Positions 8,284 to 17,162 of a stretch of 64,000 nucleotides of DNA are shown here, one piece after another. Origin of the DNA: Runella zeae DSM 19591 (GTDB taxonomy: Bacteria > Bacteroidota > Bacteroidia > Cytophagales > Spirosomataceae); contig NZ_KE384037.1 of NCBI RefSeq assembly GCF_000423565.1, positions 338,951 through 402,950 on the forward strand, written 5' to 3'. Made by a program: the position numbers and the translations under genes. The first letter of the stretch is position 1, and each line of letters begins with the position of its first letter. The notes under the pieces were generated by a model that saw only the letters and a list, made by a program, of their open reading frames with translations, made no database searches and was not told where the DNA came from.

Positions 8284-9966
8284 TTACCACTCCAAGCGTT
8301 GTTTATCTTTGAGCAAAACTTCCTTCAATTTCTCGTAGGGTAGCTTTTGTGGCGACACTTTACTATCTATCGCAAGGGCGGCGGCTGTAGCAGCCGACTG
8401 CCCCAATATCATAAATACCGGCTCCATCCGAATTGACCCATAAGCAATGTGAGAGCTTGATACACAGACCGATACCAGCAAGTTGTTGCATTCATTTTCT
8501 TTGGGCAAAATCGACCCGTAAGCAATCGAGTAAGGCTTGTCGGGATGCACTCCGATGTCACCTTCATTTTGTACATAGCCATCTTCGGTCACAAACCGCT
8601 GTGCATTGTGAGAATCCAATGCATACGAACCCATCCCAATCGGATTAGGCACTTTGGTTTTGCCAAGGGCGTCGGCTTCGGTCATTACAAACTCCCCAAG
8701 CATACGGCGAGCTTCACGGATGTAAAGCTGATGTGGCCATCCGCCATTGTCTTTAAACTCGTCTTTGGGTAGCCCCCATTGCTTCATTTTATCTTGTACG
8801 TCGGCTGGTACCCGCGAATCATTTTGAAGGAAATACATCAAGCCTTTTTGGTACAACTCATGCTCTTTGATGATTTGGCGGCGACGCTCGTAGGAGGCAT
8901 TGGGATAATCATAGTTTTTGCCAATATAGTCGGTACTAAAAGGCCCGTGATTGTTGGTGTCGGTTTTGCGGTTAGGAATGGGGTCAAACTTGTCGTAAGT
9001 TTCGCGCCATCCTGCCTTAAACACGCGTGCATAAAGTTCGTAGCGATTGGGGTCATAGCCTTCGGGTTTAGGAAAAGGAATCCGATTGTCGGGGTGATTG
9101 CTCAAACACATCCGAAAACAATACGCCTGAATCTTGTCGTCGCCTTCGCCGTTTTTGCCGGGAGGCAAAGCCGATACTTCTGGCAACAACCCGCTTTTAG
9201 GGTCTCCTTCTATTTTGTAAGGACTGATTTTGTCTTTGAAATAATGACGATGCTGAAAAACGCCCACTTGTACGCCGTTCCATTTTTCGTTGTAAACACT
9301 ATTGGCTTCGCGGCCCACGTGAAACTTGACTCCAGCGGCAGCCATCAAATCGCCTTCATAAGTAGCATCAATAAACATTTTTCCTTCGTACACATTACCA
9401 CTCAAAGTACGGATTGAAGTAATGCTCCCTCCTTTCTTAGTAATGCCTTTGGCAGAACGGTCGAGCCACTCGTTGCGATAAATAGTAAGTCCGTATTCTT
9501 TCACAAAATCTTCATAAACTCCTTCAGCAGCATGAGGTTCAAAAATCCACATGGTGCGGTTGGCTCCGTCGAGAGCAGGGGTACCTTGACCTTTGTTTCC
9601 ATACTCTTCTTTTTTCTGCCATTGCCATGAAGCATCTTTCTGATAATGCTGATATAAACGTTGATAAAATTCCCGCGAAAGGCCTCCAATCACTTCTTTG
9701 TTGCCCGTATCAGTAAAACCCAAGCCCCCCGACGTAAGTCCGCCGAGGTGTTTGTCGGGAGATACAACAATGACTGATTTACCCATTTTTTTGGCTTGGA
9801 CGGCCGCAATCACCGCCGACGAAGTTCCTCCATATACGATAATATCCGCTTTGCGCGTAGCCACCACGGTTTGGGCATCCGCTGAAGTAGCTTTTGAGCC
9901 CATTTTATGGCTTGAAAACAGCAAAACGCATGGAATCAACCACGTCAAAAACATATTTCTTTTCAT
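8284..9966 (-). CDS. FAD-dependent oxidoreductase, exported
   Basis: 560 residues. A signal peptide (MKRNMFLTWLIPCVLLFSSH) is followed by the FAD-binding Rossmann segment DIIVYGGTSSAVIAAVQA (about 41-58) and HLGGLTSGGLGFTDTG, typical of the PF12831 group. FIDATYEGDLMAAAG and, near the end, ILGQSAATAAALAID are the other conserved FAD contacts. The phosphate loop reads GGTSSA rather than GxGxxG, as is common in this group. An exported flavoprotein of this kind could oxidise a sugar hydroxyl before or during uptake; the acceptor is unknown. It follows susD by 67 bp and ends the susCD transcript at the terminator 8226-8256. Confidence 0.75.
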   Translation of the reverse strand: MKRNMFLTWLIPCVLLFSSHKMGSKATSADAQTVVATRKADIIVYGGTSSAVIAAVQAKKMGKSVIVVSPDKHLGGLTSGGLGFTDTGNKEVIGGLSREFYQRLYQHYQKDASWQWQKKEEYGNKGQGTPALDGANRTMWIFEPHAAEGVYEDFVKEYGLTIYRNEWLDRSAKGITKKGGSITSIRTLSGNVYEGKMFIDATYEGDLMAAAGVKFHVGREANSVYNEKWNGVQVGVFQHRHYFKDKISPYKIEGDPKSGLLPEVSALPPGKNGEGDDKIQAYCFRMCLSNHPDNRIPFPKPEGYDPNRYELYARVFKAGWRETYDKFDPIPNRKTDTNNHGPFSTDYIGKNYDYPNASYERRRQIIKEHELYQKGLMYFLQNDSRVPADVQDKMKQWGLPKDEFKDNGGWPHQLYIREARRMLGEFVMTEADALGKTKVPNPIGMGSYALDSHNAQRFVTEDGYVQNEGDIGVHPDKPYSIAYGSILPKENECNNLLVSVCVSSSHIAYGSIRMEPVFMILGQSAATAAALAIDSKVSPQKLPYEKLKEVLLKDKQRLEW

Positions 9967-10033
9967 CAGAATGCAGAGTTGTTTTGGTTTAAAATAAAGA
10001 CTGATCAGGTATTTTTTTACTGTTGAAATGTGC

Positions 10034-11512
10034 CTAATAGCCAGGGTTTTGATCCGAAGCTGATAAGTCAGGATTATTGTCCATTTCTTGTTTCGGAATA
10101 GGCCACATCAAATGAGTATCTTTGACATCTTTGCCACGAGCAGTTTTGATAACCTCTTTTAATTTGGTAGTGCCTAGCCGTTTAAGATCGTACCAGCGAC
10201 TCGCTTCCATCATAAATTCATAGGCTCTTTCGGTCATAACCAAATCTCTAAATGAAGCAGCCGATAGTCCTGCCAAAGAAAAATCAACGGGCGAGGTAGT
10301 GGTAGATAAATAGCCATAGGCTCTACGGTGTACTTTGTTGAGTGCTTCGAGTGCTTGGGCGGTAGGCCCGCCATTGGCTTGACTTGCCGCTTCGGCATAG
10401 ATAAGAAGCGCTTCGGCATATCGCAATACTGGAAAATCATTGCCGGCAGGATTGGCGGGCAAATCCCTAAACTTACGGAAGCAAATCGGTTCAGCAGCCG
10501 GAAAAGTAGTCAATCGGCCACTACGATTGGTATAGGACGAATACAAATTGTAGTCTTTGCGAAGGTCTTTATCGGACCAATTGCGGATGAGGGGCAACGT
10601 AGGCAAGGTAAAATGGGCTCTTACTCCCGTAGTATAAGGGCCATCTGCCGGGTGTTGATAGCTCGGATACCCCCAGCCTTGCCCCGTAATACGAGCATAT
10701 TTGATATAAAATACTTCTTCGGGCGTAGTGGCTAAATCTGCCCCGAAGAGTTTTTCGAAATCATCAGAGGTTTTGACTTCTACCAAAGAATACACACCCG
10801 ACTTTATTACTTCGTCGGCTTTGTCGCGCGCACCTGCCCAGTTTTCGCGCGTTAAATACACACTCGCTAGCAGCAACTTAGCCGCTCCTTGGGTAGGACG
10901 CCCCGCTTGCCCAGCAGATACTGTTTTGGGGAGGGAGTTTTCGGCAAATTGCAAATCTTCAATGATGAGTTTATAGACTTCTTCTACCGAAGCTCTTTTT
11001 CCTCTAGTCTGTGATACCTCAAAAATAGGCGCTGTACGTAAAGGCACTCCCCCATAATTTCTTACCAAATTATAATAATTGAAGGCCCTCAAAAACCGCG
11101 CTTCGGCCACAATCGTGTTTTTGTCGGCTTCGCTTACCGAAGCGACGTTGGGCGTAACCTGAATCACGATATTGGCCGAATTGATACTTTGGTACAAATC
11201 TCTCCATACGGCATCGGTACGGGCGATGTTGGTCCCGTCCAATCCCTGAAATTCACTCACGGGTATTTGAGTACCCCGCGAAATACAATAATCGGTCATC
11301 CCATTTAGCTGCGCGGGGTAGTTGGTCCCGTAGGAATTGGCTCCCCGCACTTGTGAATAAACCGCATTGAGGGCGGCAATCAAATCATCCTTGCTCTGAT
11401 AGAAGTTTTCTTGAGACAGACGGTCGGTGGGAACTTCTTCCAACAGGCGTTCACAGGAGGTAAGGAATAAGACCAAGCAAGCAAAAAATATCTTTTTCAT
11501 ATTCGATTTCAT
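10034..11512 (-). CDS. susD: SusD/RagB family glycan-binding lipoprotein
   Basis: 492 residues. A type II signal peptide ends in the lipobox LTSC (Cys19), followed by ERLLEE, which fits surface export. The conserved SusD opening LEEVPTDRLSQENFYQSKDD and helix LNAVYSQVRGANSYGTNYP are present. The C-terminal region contains FPVLRYAEALLIYAEAASQ and the ending IPKQEMDNNPDLSASDQNPG typical of the family. It forms the lid of the SusC transporter and binds the incoming glycan or glycoside. The 8-bp gap to susC shows cotranscription. A second start 12 bp inside (MKKIFF) is equally possible. Confidence 0.93.
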   Translation of the reverse strand: MKSNMKKIFFACLVLFLTSCERLLEEVPTDRLSQENFYQSKDDLIAALNAVYSQVRGANSYGTNYPAQLNGMTDYCISRGTQIPVSEFQGLDGTNIARTDAVWRDLYQSINSANIVIQVTPNVASVSEADKNTIVAEARFLRAFNYYNLVRNYGGVPLRTAPIFEVSQTRGKRASVEEVYKLIIEDLQFAENSLPKTVSAGQAGRPTQGAAKLLLASVYLTRENWAGARDKADEVIKSGVYSLVEVKTSDDFEKLFGADLATTPEEVFYIKYARITGQGWGYPSYQHPADGPYTTGVRAHFTLPTLPLIRNWSDKDLRKDYNLYSSYTNRSGRLTTFPAAEPICFRKFRDLPANPAGNDFPVLRYAEALLIYAEAASQANGGPTAQALEALNKVHRRAYGYLSTTTSPVDFSLAGLSAASFRDLVMTERAYEFMMEASRWYDLKRLGTTKLKEVIKTARGKDVKDTHLMWPIPKQEMDNNPDLSASDQNPGY

Positions 11513-11520
11513 TTAGGGAA

Positions 11521-14500
11521 TTAAAAACCAAGACGAGCGCCAAGGGTGATTGTTTTGGCAACCGGATAACCAAACTGATCCACGCCAGGGCTGATAGACG
11601 TACTGCCACCTAGGGTGCTTACTTCGGGGTCATACCAAGAGTATTTGGTAAGCGTGAGTAGGTTTTGACCACTTACATATACTTGGGCTTTGCGCAGCCA
11701 TTTGATGCCTGAGGTCGGGATGTTGTAGGCCAGCTGAATGTTTTTCAAACGCATGAAAGAGCCATTTTCAACATACCGATCAGATTCTCTAAACTTGGTA
11801 TTGACACTGACCTTTGGATACTTAGCATTGGGGTTGGGGTTTTGCGGTGTCCAACGATTGAGGTATAAATCTTTGATTTGATTTTCCCCAAAATTGAAAC
11901 TGTTGGCAAAACTCGCCACGTTGAAATTAAACAAATCTACCCCCTGAACTCCTTGAAGAAACAGATTGAATTCAAAGTTTTTGTAATAAGCCGAGGAGCT
12001 AAAACCAAAAATAGCTTTAGGGTTGGGATTACCGATTATGGTTTTATCATTGGTATTGATAATACCGTCGTTGTTGAGGTCTTTAAAAACAATTTCTCCT
12101 TTTTCATTGAGTCCGTTTTCTTGGTAGCCAAAGAAAACACCTACGGGCTGCCCTACTCTCACCAAACTTACGGGTACTCCTAAGGGGTTTTGTAAAGCAG
12201 CGCCAAAAATATCGCTGCCTCCTACCAAGTACTTGACTTTATTACGGTTGAAAGAAGTATTGGCTGAAATATCCCATTTGAATTCGCCCGAAAACACATT
12301 GGCATCTATTCCAAGTTCGACACCAGAGTTTTGGATTTCGCCGATGTTTTGAGTCGTACTAGCATATCCCGCCGAAGTAGGAAGGGATACAATGGCCAAC
12401 AAATCTTTGGTGTCTTTCATATAATAATCGGCGGTAACTCGAAGGCGATCCTGCAAAAAACCTAAGTCCACCCCAATGTCGGTTTGAGTGGTGGTTTCCC
12501 ACTTCAAGGTAGGATTTGACAAACTGCTGCTAGGGGCATAGCCGATTGCCAAATCATTTCCAAAAATAGTCTGATAAGAACTCAAGCTATTGAGGGTTTG
12601 GTAAGGGCCAAGGGCGGTATTGCCGGTTTGTCCCCACGACACTCTGAATTTCAAATCCGATAAAATCGTTTGCTGTTTCATGAAATCCTCCTCAATCGCT
12701 CGCCAAGCAAAAGCGGCAGAAGGAAAATAGCCCCATTTATTGTTTTTCCCAAACCTAGACGACCCATCGGCCCGATAGCTTGCGGTGAGCAAATAGCGAT
12801 CTTTGAAAGTGTAATTCACCCTTCCCAAATAAGACAAAAGTGTCCATTCAGAAGCACCACTCCCTGGGATTCCGGGCGTAGCCGCTCCTTGTAGAGCATT
12901 GGTAGTGAGCACATCTGAAGCAAATCCGCTACCACCTGCACTCAAAGAGTTGTTTTTTTGGTTTTGGTAAGTCAATCCTGTTGTTACGGTCAAGCTATGG
13001 TTTTGTCCCCAAGTACGCGCATAGTTGAGGATATTTTCGTTGAGGAGATTGGTCTGACGCGAAGTAGACACCGAAGCCGAACCAGAAGGAGAAGTAGATA
13101 GTTTTCGAGTAGAATATTGGTCTCTTCGATTGTTGAATGCTTCTATCCCCCCTGATACTCTCAATGTAAGACCTTTGAGGATCTCATAGTTAATGGCAGT
13201 GTTGGCCAATACATAGTCTTGCACATCTTGGTCACGGCGCTCGTTGACCAAAGCAAAAGGATTGAGCAATACATTGGAACTAAACGAATAAGGTACCACA
13301 TTGCTATAATCACCCTGAGGGGTAAAAGGAGCCACGGTAGGGGGCGCTACCAAAATAGCCGAAAGAGCGCCATTGCCACGGTTACTGTTTTCGCCATCGA
13401 TGCGGCGCTGATTGAGGCGGCTCAGTATCATACTGAAATCAAAGGTCAATTTGTCATTGACGCGGTGATTGATGTTGCCGCGTATGGTTCCTTTTTTATA
13501 ACTAGAATTGGGAACAATGCCATCTTGCGACAAAATATTGGTAGAAAAAGAATATTGCATACGCTCAGTACCTCCCGAGAAGGTAGCACCGTGGTTTTGA
13601 ATAGGTGCCGACCGTAGCAATTCTTTTTGCCAATTGGTCCCTTCTCCAAAACTAGCAATCTCTTGGGCCGTGAAAAATGCACTAACGCCATCGTTGGCAG
13701 CACGCTCGTTGGCGATTTCGGCCATTTCGCGGGCATTCATCATTTCAATAAGTTTGGTAGGAGATTGTACTCCATAAAAACTCTCTACGTCTATTTGACT
13801 TTTACCTGCTTTTCCTTTTTTGGTAGTCACAATCACCACGCCATTGGCACCTCTAGAACCATAAATAGCCGTGGCTGAGGCGTCTTTAAGAACTTCAATA
13901 GATTCAATATCAGAAGGGTTGAGGGCTGATAAGCTTCCTGATAGCGCAAATCCATCCACTACATACAAAGGCTCATTGCTAGCGCGTAGCGAATTCCCTC
14001 CACGGATTCGCACTGAAATCGACGCCCCAGGGGCTCCCGAGTTTTGAATAACTTGAACCCCTGATACGCGCCCTTGGATACCTTGTACGGGTGTGGTGAT
14101 AGGAAAAGCTGTGATGTCTTTGGCTTTGACCGAAGCTACCGAGCCTGTCAAGTCACTTTTTTTGACTTGACCATAGCCAACAACCACGATTTCACCCAAC
14201 GACTTAATATCTGTTTTGAGTTTGATATCGACAGAAGTCTGATTTCCAATCGCAATTTCTTGGGATTCATAGCCCACAAAACTAAACACCAATACGGCGT
14301 TGTTGTCGGGTACTACTAGCGTGTAGCCTCCGTCTGCTCCGGTGATTGTACCTTTGTTGGTTCCTTTGACCAATATACTTACCCCCGGCAATCCTAAACC
14401 CGATTCGTCGGTTACCGTTCCTTTGATAGGCTGCTCGATAAGCATCTGATTGGTCCGTATTTCCGAACGAGGGCTTTCGGGAGTAAGGTTAGAAGGAGTG

Positions 14501-14862
14501 GTGATACGGTTGAGCAATATCTTATTGCCTACTACTTCATACGTGAGATTAAGAGGGCGCAATAGACCATCCAAAATAGTAGCAAGCCGTTCATTTTTCG
14601 CTACGAGCGTCACTTTACGTTTCGACGCAATAATCTGTGGGCTGTACATAAAATGCACATCGGCGACTTTCTCAATGCGCTCAAGCGCACGCCCTATTTC
14701 TTGATTCGATACTTGAATCGAAACCTTGCGTTCGAGTAGTTCTTGGGCTTGAGTATCTATGGCATACCCCAGAGAGGTGCATAGAATTGTGATGAAAATT
14801 TGATAACAAGTGATTCGCATGATTTTGAGCAGAATCTTGCTGAATTGTCGATGTTTTGACAT
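11521..14862 (-). CDS. susC: SusC/RagA TonB-linked transporter with STN signalling domain
   Basis: 1113 residues from the ATG at 14862; a longer frame begins at 14910. After the signal peptide, the STN domain (about 40-115, from ERKVSIQVSNQEIGRALERI) is followed by a carboxypeptidase-regulatory domain (IKGTVTDESGLGLPGVSILV), the segment EIVVVGYGQVKKSDLTGS, a plug (RIRGGNSLRASNEPLYVVDG) and a long beta-barrel ending in TLGARLGF. The STN domain contacts a periplasmic FecR-type anti-sigma factor, so ligand uptake can switch on the sigma factor encoded just upstream (15095-16864). It works with SusD at the outer membrane, energised by TonB. Confidence 0.93.
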   Translation of the reverse strand: MSKHRQFSKILLKIMRITCYQIFITILCTSLGYAIDTQAQELLERKVSIQVSNQEIGRALERIEKVADVHFMYSPQIIASKRKVTLVAKNERLATILDGLLRPLNLTYEVVGNKILLNRITTPSNLTPESPRSEIRTNQMLIEQPIKGTVTDESGLGLPGVSILVKGTNKGTITGADGGYTLVVPDNNAVLVFSFVGYESQEIAIGNQTSVDIKLKTDIKSLGEIVVVGYGQVKKSDLTGSVASVKAKDITAFPITTPVQGIQGRVSGVQVIQNSGAPGASISVRIRGGNSLRASNEPLYVVDGFALSGSLSALNPSDIESIEVLKDASATAIYGSRGANGVVIVTTKKGKAGKSQIDVESFYGVQSPTKLIEMMNAREMAEIANERAANDGVSAFFTAQEIASFGEGTNWQKELLRSAPIQNHGATFSGGTERMQYSFSTNILSQDGIVPNSSYKKGTIRGNINHRVNDKLTFDFSMILSRLNQRRIDGENSNRGNGALSAILVAPPTVAPFTPQGDYSNVVPYSFSSNVLLNPFALVNERRDQDVQDYVLANTAINYEILKGLTLRVSGGIEAFNNRRDQYSTRKLSTSPSGSASVSTSRQTNLLNENILNYARTWGQNHSLTVTTGLTYQNQKNNSLSAGGSGFASDVLTTNALQGAATPGIPGSGASEWTLLSYLGRVNYTFKDRYLLTASYRADGSSRFGKNNKWGYFPSAAFAWRAIEEDFMKQQTILSDLKFRVSWGQTGNTALGPYQTLNSLSSYQTIFGNDLAIGYAPSSSLSNPTLKWETTTQTDIGVDLGFLQDRLRVTADYYMKDTKDLLAIVSLPTSAGYASTTQNIGEIQNSGVELGIDANVFSGEFKWDISANTSFNRNKVKYLVGGSDIFGAALQNPLGVPVSLVRVGQPVGVFFGYQENGLNEKGEIVFKDLNNDGIINTNDKTIIGNPNPKAIFGFSSSAYYKNFEFNLFLQGVQGVDLFNFNVASFANSFNFGENQIKDLYLNRWTPQNPNPNAKYPKVSVNTKFRESDRYVENGSFMRLKNIQLAYNIPTSGIKWLRKAQVYVSGQNLLTLTKYSWYDPEVSTLGGSTSISPGVDQFGYPVAKTITLGARLGF

Positions 14863-14869
14863 AACTTTG
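14862..14869 (+). promoter_or_regulatory. Candidate plus-strand promoter (-7 element) for an antisense RNA
   Basis: TAACTTTG matches the Bacteroidota -7 consensus TAnnTTTG exactly. A CTTG at 14836-14839 lies 22 nt upstream, slightly longer than the usual 19-21. It points away from susC and overlaps its start codon region. Transcription would start near 14876. Confidence 0.4.
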
Positions 14870-14875
14870 ATCTTT

Positions 14876-14992
14876 GTTGGTTTACAAGATTGACAAAAAC
14901 ATCCCCGCACTCGCCTGAGAACGAGTGTTGTGAAAGCCTGAGAAACTTTGGGGAATCCTAAGCCGGTGATGCGGACACATCGCCGGCTTTTT
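14876..14992 (+). ncRNA. Predicted cis-antisense small RNA across the susC leader
   Basis: From the promoter-like element at 14862-14869 a plus-strand RNA of about 117 nt can be drawn. It contains a hairpin CACTCG/CGAGTG (908-913/922-927 of the 14 kb block) enclosed by CCCC (14903-14906) and GGGG (14950-14953), then a strong terminator stem AGCCGGTGAT/ATCGCCGGCT (14961-14970/14979-14988) and TTTTT (14988-14992). The minus strand has the same stems but no T-run after the larger one, so the terminator points plus. Antisense RNAs at this position, between anti-sigma and susC genes, are known in Bacteroides loci (DonS family). The promoter is weak and there is no expression evidence. Confidence 0.45.
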
Positions 14993-15094
14993 GTTGGTTG
15001 GGAGTTGAGCGTAATTTTAGGTCATTCGGAATACAAAAGGGGGTTAGGTAAAACAATCATTAAAGCATCTATGTAAAGTCTTTTTTTAAGAGCC

Positions 15095-16183
15095 TCATTT
15101 ACAACCTTTTCCTGTCACTACAATTTGGGCATCTATCAGTTCGTACTGCGCTTCGAGTACCTTACAAATCAGTTCCATTTTTTCTAACAAAGGCTCATCA
15201 GAGAGGGTAGCGGTGAGTTCACAACCTCCCATCAAATCTTCGTCATATACTATTTTGACGCCGTACGCTTTTTCTAATACATCAAATACATCCGATACAG
15301 GAGCTTGTCTAAACTCGAAGCTTTGCTGCTGAATCTCAGGCAAAGCAAGGAGTTGGGGTTTTTCAACGAGAGAGCGTACGAGTCGGTTATCGGCTCTACT
15401 GTAAGTCACTTGCTGATTGGGCGTAAGTACCAGCCCTGTAAGTTCTCGACTTGATTTTTGATCCTGCGAGGCGGTCTCTTGTGCAAACACCGATACTTTC
15501 CCCGTCTTGACGATGACCTTTACTTCTTGGTCTTTGTCATAAGCTCTGACCGTAAAAGAAGTACCAATCACCTTGGTAATCAAACCATTAGCAAAAACAA
15601 AAAAGGGTTTATTCGGATTTTTGGAGACCTCAAAAAAAGCCTCTCCCGACAATACAACTTCTCTTTTATCCGCCAAAAAAGTGGTAGGATAACTAATACT
15701 AGTCTCGGGTTGAAGTACCACTGAGCTACCATCGGAAAGCGTAACAGACTGAGGAAAAGAAGTCGTGTTGGTAAATTCTAAAAGTTTAACCTCATCTTTG
15801 AACTGCCCTACCACTTGCTGATAAGGTGTAATGTGTATTTTTTGTTTTTCATAATAAAGCAGCCACCCAATCATAAAAAGAGCGATTGCCGCTACTCCAA
15901 TTTTGAACCAAGTTTGTTGCCAAAGGGGAATTATCATGCTGCGCTTATCAGCTATCTGCACCAATTGATGTATGGCCTCGTCAATTTCTTCTTCCAAAAT
16001 CTCGTCTTGGGCTTGATAAAGTGACAATACAAGCGCTTGAGCTTGTTTGACAGTGGCTGTTTTAGCAGGGTTGTTTTCTATCCAATTCTTCCAAAAATGG
16101 TGTTCTTTCCCCTCCAAAACCCATCCTCTAAACGAGTCGTCGAGGGCGAGAGCTTCAGGGGTATATGTGGTATAATCAATCAT
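15095..16183 (-). CDS. FecR-type anti-sigma factor
   Basis: 362 residues from ATG 16183 (MIDYTTYTPEALALDDSFRG); a longer frame to 16258 adds an unlikely N-terminus. The cytoplasmic N-terminal part ends at one membrane segment (IGVAAIALFMIGWLLYYE). The periplasmic FecR domain shows LSDGSSVVLQPETSISYP and EVVLSGEAFFEVSKNPNKPF, and the C-terminal DUF4974-type domain ends with a Cys-Lys. It holds the ECF sigma factor in check until the STN domain of SusC signals. It is 12 bp beyond where the sigma gene ends when measured to the longer start. Confidence 0.9.
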   Translation of the reverse strand: MIDYTTYTPEALALDDSFRGWVLEGKEHHFWKNWIENNPAKTATVKQAQALVLSLYQAQDEILEEEIDEAIHQLVQIADKRSMIIPLWQQTWFKIGVAAIALFMIGWLLYYEKQKIHITPYQQVVGQFKDEVKLLEFTNTTSFPQSVTLSDGSSVVLQPETSISYPTTFLADKREVVLSGEAFFEVSKNPNKPFFVFANGLITKVIGTSFTVRAYDKDQEVKVIVKTGKVSVFAQETASQDQKSSRELTGLVLTPNQQVTYSRADNRLVRSLVEKPQLLALPEIQQQSFEFRQAPVSDVFDVLEKAYGVKIVYDEDLMGGCELTATLSDEPLLEKMELICKVLEAQYELIDAQIVVTGKGCK

Positions 16184-16270
16184 AGAATAAATTGTACTTA
16201 AATACCTTGTTATATTGAGATAGACACCTCTATGAAGTGCATACTCACTTAAATGCAATTTTTTTTGAAT

Positions 16271-16864
16271 TTACTTCCAAAAAAGAAGCAATAACTTGGC
16301 GACAGAAAACCAGTTGGTTTTGAGAGAAGTAAGGGCTCGGTGGAGCAAATTAGCCACTGATTGGCGGTTCATGTCCAGAATCTCGGAGATTTGGTCGTTG
16401 GAGAGATTCTCATAAAATTTCAGAAAAATGATTTCTTGCTGACGTTTGGGGAGCTTAGACAAAGCGGTTTTGATTTTCTCCTCATTTTCAAGAAAAAGCT
16501 CACTTTCAATCCAACTAGACTCTGCCGATATATGATCCGACAGAGGTATTTCGGTATCGAGGTCTTCGGCGTCGGTAAACTTTCTTTCTTGGCGTATTTT
16601 ACGGAACAAGTTATTTCTGAGGGCTTTGATAAGATAGATACGCACAAAAGGCGTCTGTGTCAAGTAGTCGCGCCGCTCCCATAGCTCCAAAAACAAATCT
16701 TGAATACAGTCTTTGACTACTTCGCGGTCTTTGGTAAATTTTATGGCATAATTAAACAATGCACGGTAATGACGGCGAGAAAGCAGCCCAAGGGCCTCAC
16801 TGTCTCCTTCTTTGAAACGCTCCCAGAGGCGTTCTTCTTCGATATGAGAGAGGTTGTCTTTCAA
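16271..16864 (-). CDS. ECF sigma-70 factor (Bacteroidota FecI-like)
   Basis: 197 residues from a TTG start at 16864; no in-frame ATG exists between the upstream stop and this point. Sigma region 2 is RRHYRALFNYAIKFTKDRE with the core-binding CIQDLFLELWERRD, and region 4 is LPKRQQEIIFLKFYENLSND plus QISEILDMNRQSVANLLHRA. There is no region 3, as in ECF factors. It is encoded immediately upstream of its FecR partner and should activate the susC-susD operon. Its own promoter would lie in 16865-17129; only off-by-one TAnTTTG matches were seen. Confidence 0.92.
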   Translation of the reverse strand: MKDNLSHIEEERLWERFKEGDSEALGLLSRRHYRALFNYAIKFTKDREVVKDCIQDLFLELWERRDYLTQTPFVRIYLIKALRNNLFRKIRQERKFTDAEDLDTEIPLSDHISAESSWIESELFLENEEKIKTALSKLPKRQQEIIFLKFYENLSNDQISEILDMNRQSVANLLHRALTSLKTNWFSVAKLLLLFWK

Positions 16865-17100
16865 ATGTACGCCTATCTATTTTGGATGTCAAAATAACAA
16901 ACAAAGTATTATAAATCATACTATTTTTTATGCGTTCAGTACTAATTTGCTTTCATCAGTTATTTATACAACACAAAGGGTCGGTGGGGCGCAAATCATC
17001 AGTATATCTTCTCTTTTAGGCAAAAAAGTGGGACATAAAGAATATAAAATTGTATAAATTTTTGTTTTAAACAAATGTTTAAAATTTTAAGTTAAAATAG

Positions 17101-17132
17101 TTTGTTAGTTAAATTATCCAATATTAACTTTG
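17101..17132 (+). promoter_or_regulatory. Bacteroidota-type promoter of the TetR gene
   Basis: TTTG (17101-17104), a 20-nt spacer and TAACTTTG (17125-17132) match the consensus TTTG-N19/21-TAnnTTTG exactly. The predicted transcription start, 6-8 nt downstream, is near 17139. This is downstream of the TTG codon at 17130 that opens the longest frame, so the gene should start at the GTG at 17163. Confidence 0.7.
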
Positions 17133-17162
17133 GCGCAGGTTAATGAAAACAGAGAAGAAAAC

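Noticed and set aside
8779-9417. 212-codon plus-strand open frame opposite the FAD oxidoreductase
   Set aside because: Shadow of a well-supported minus-strand gene; no motif, no promoter.
14903-14953. TPP riboswitch because of two CTGAGA boxes
   Set aside because: The rest of the thi-box consensus is missing, there is no thiamin gene downstream, and the stems fit a small RNA or leader hairpin better.
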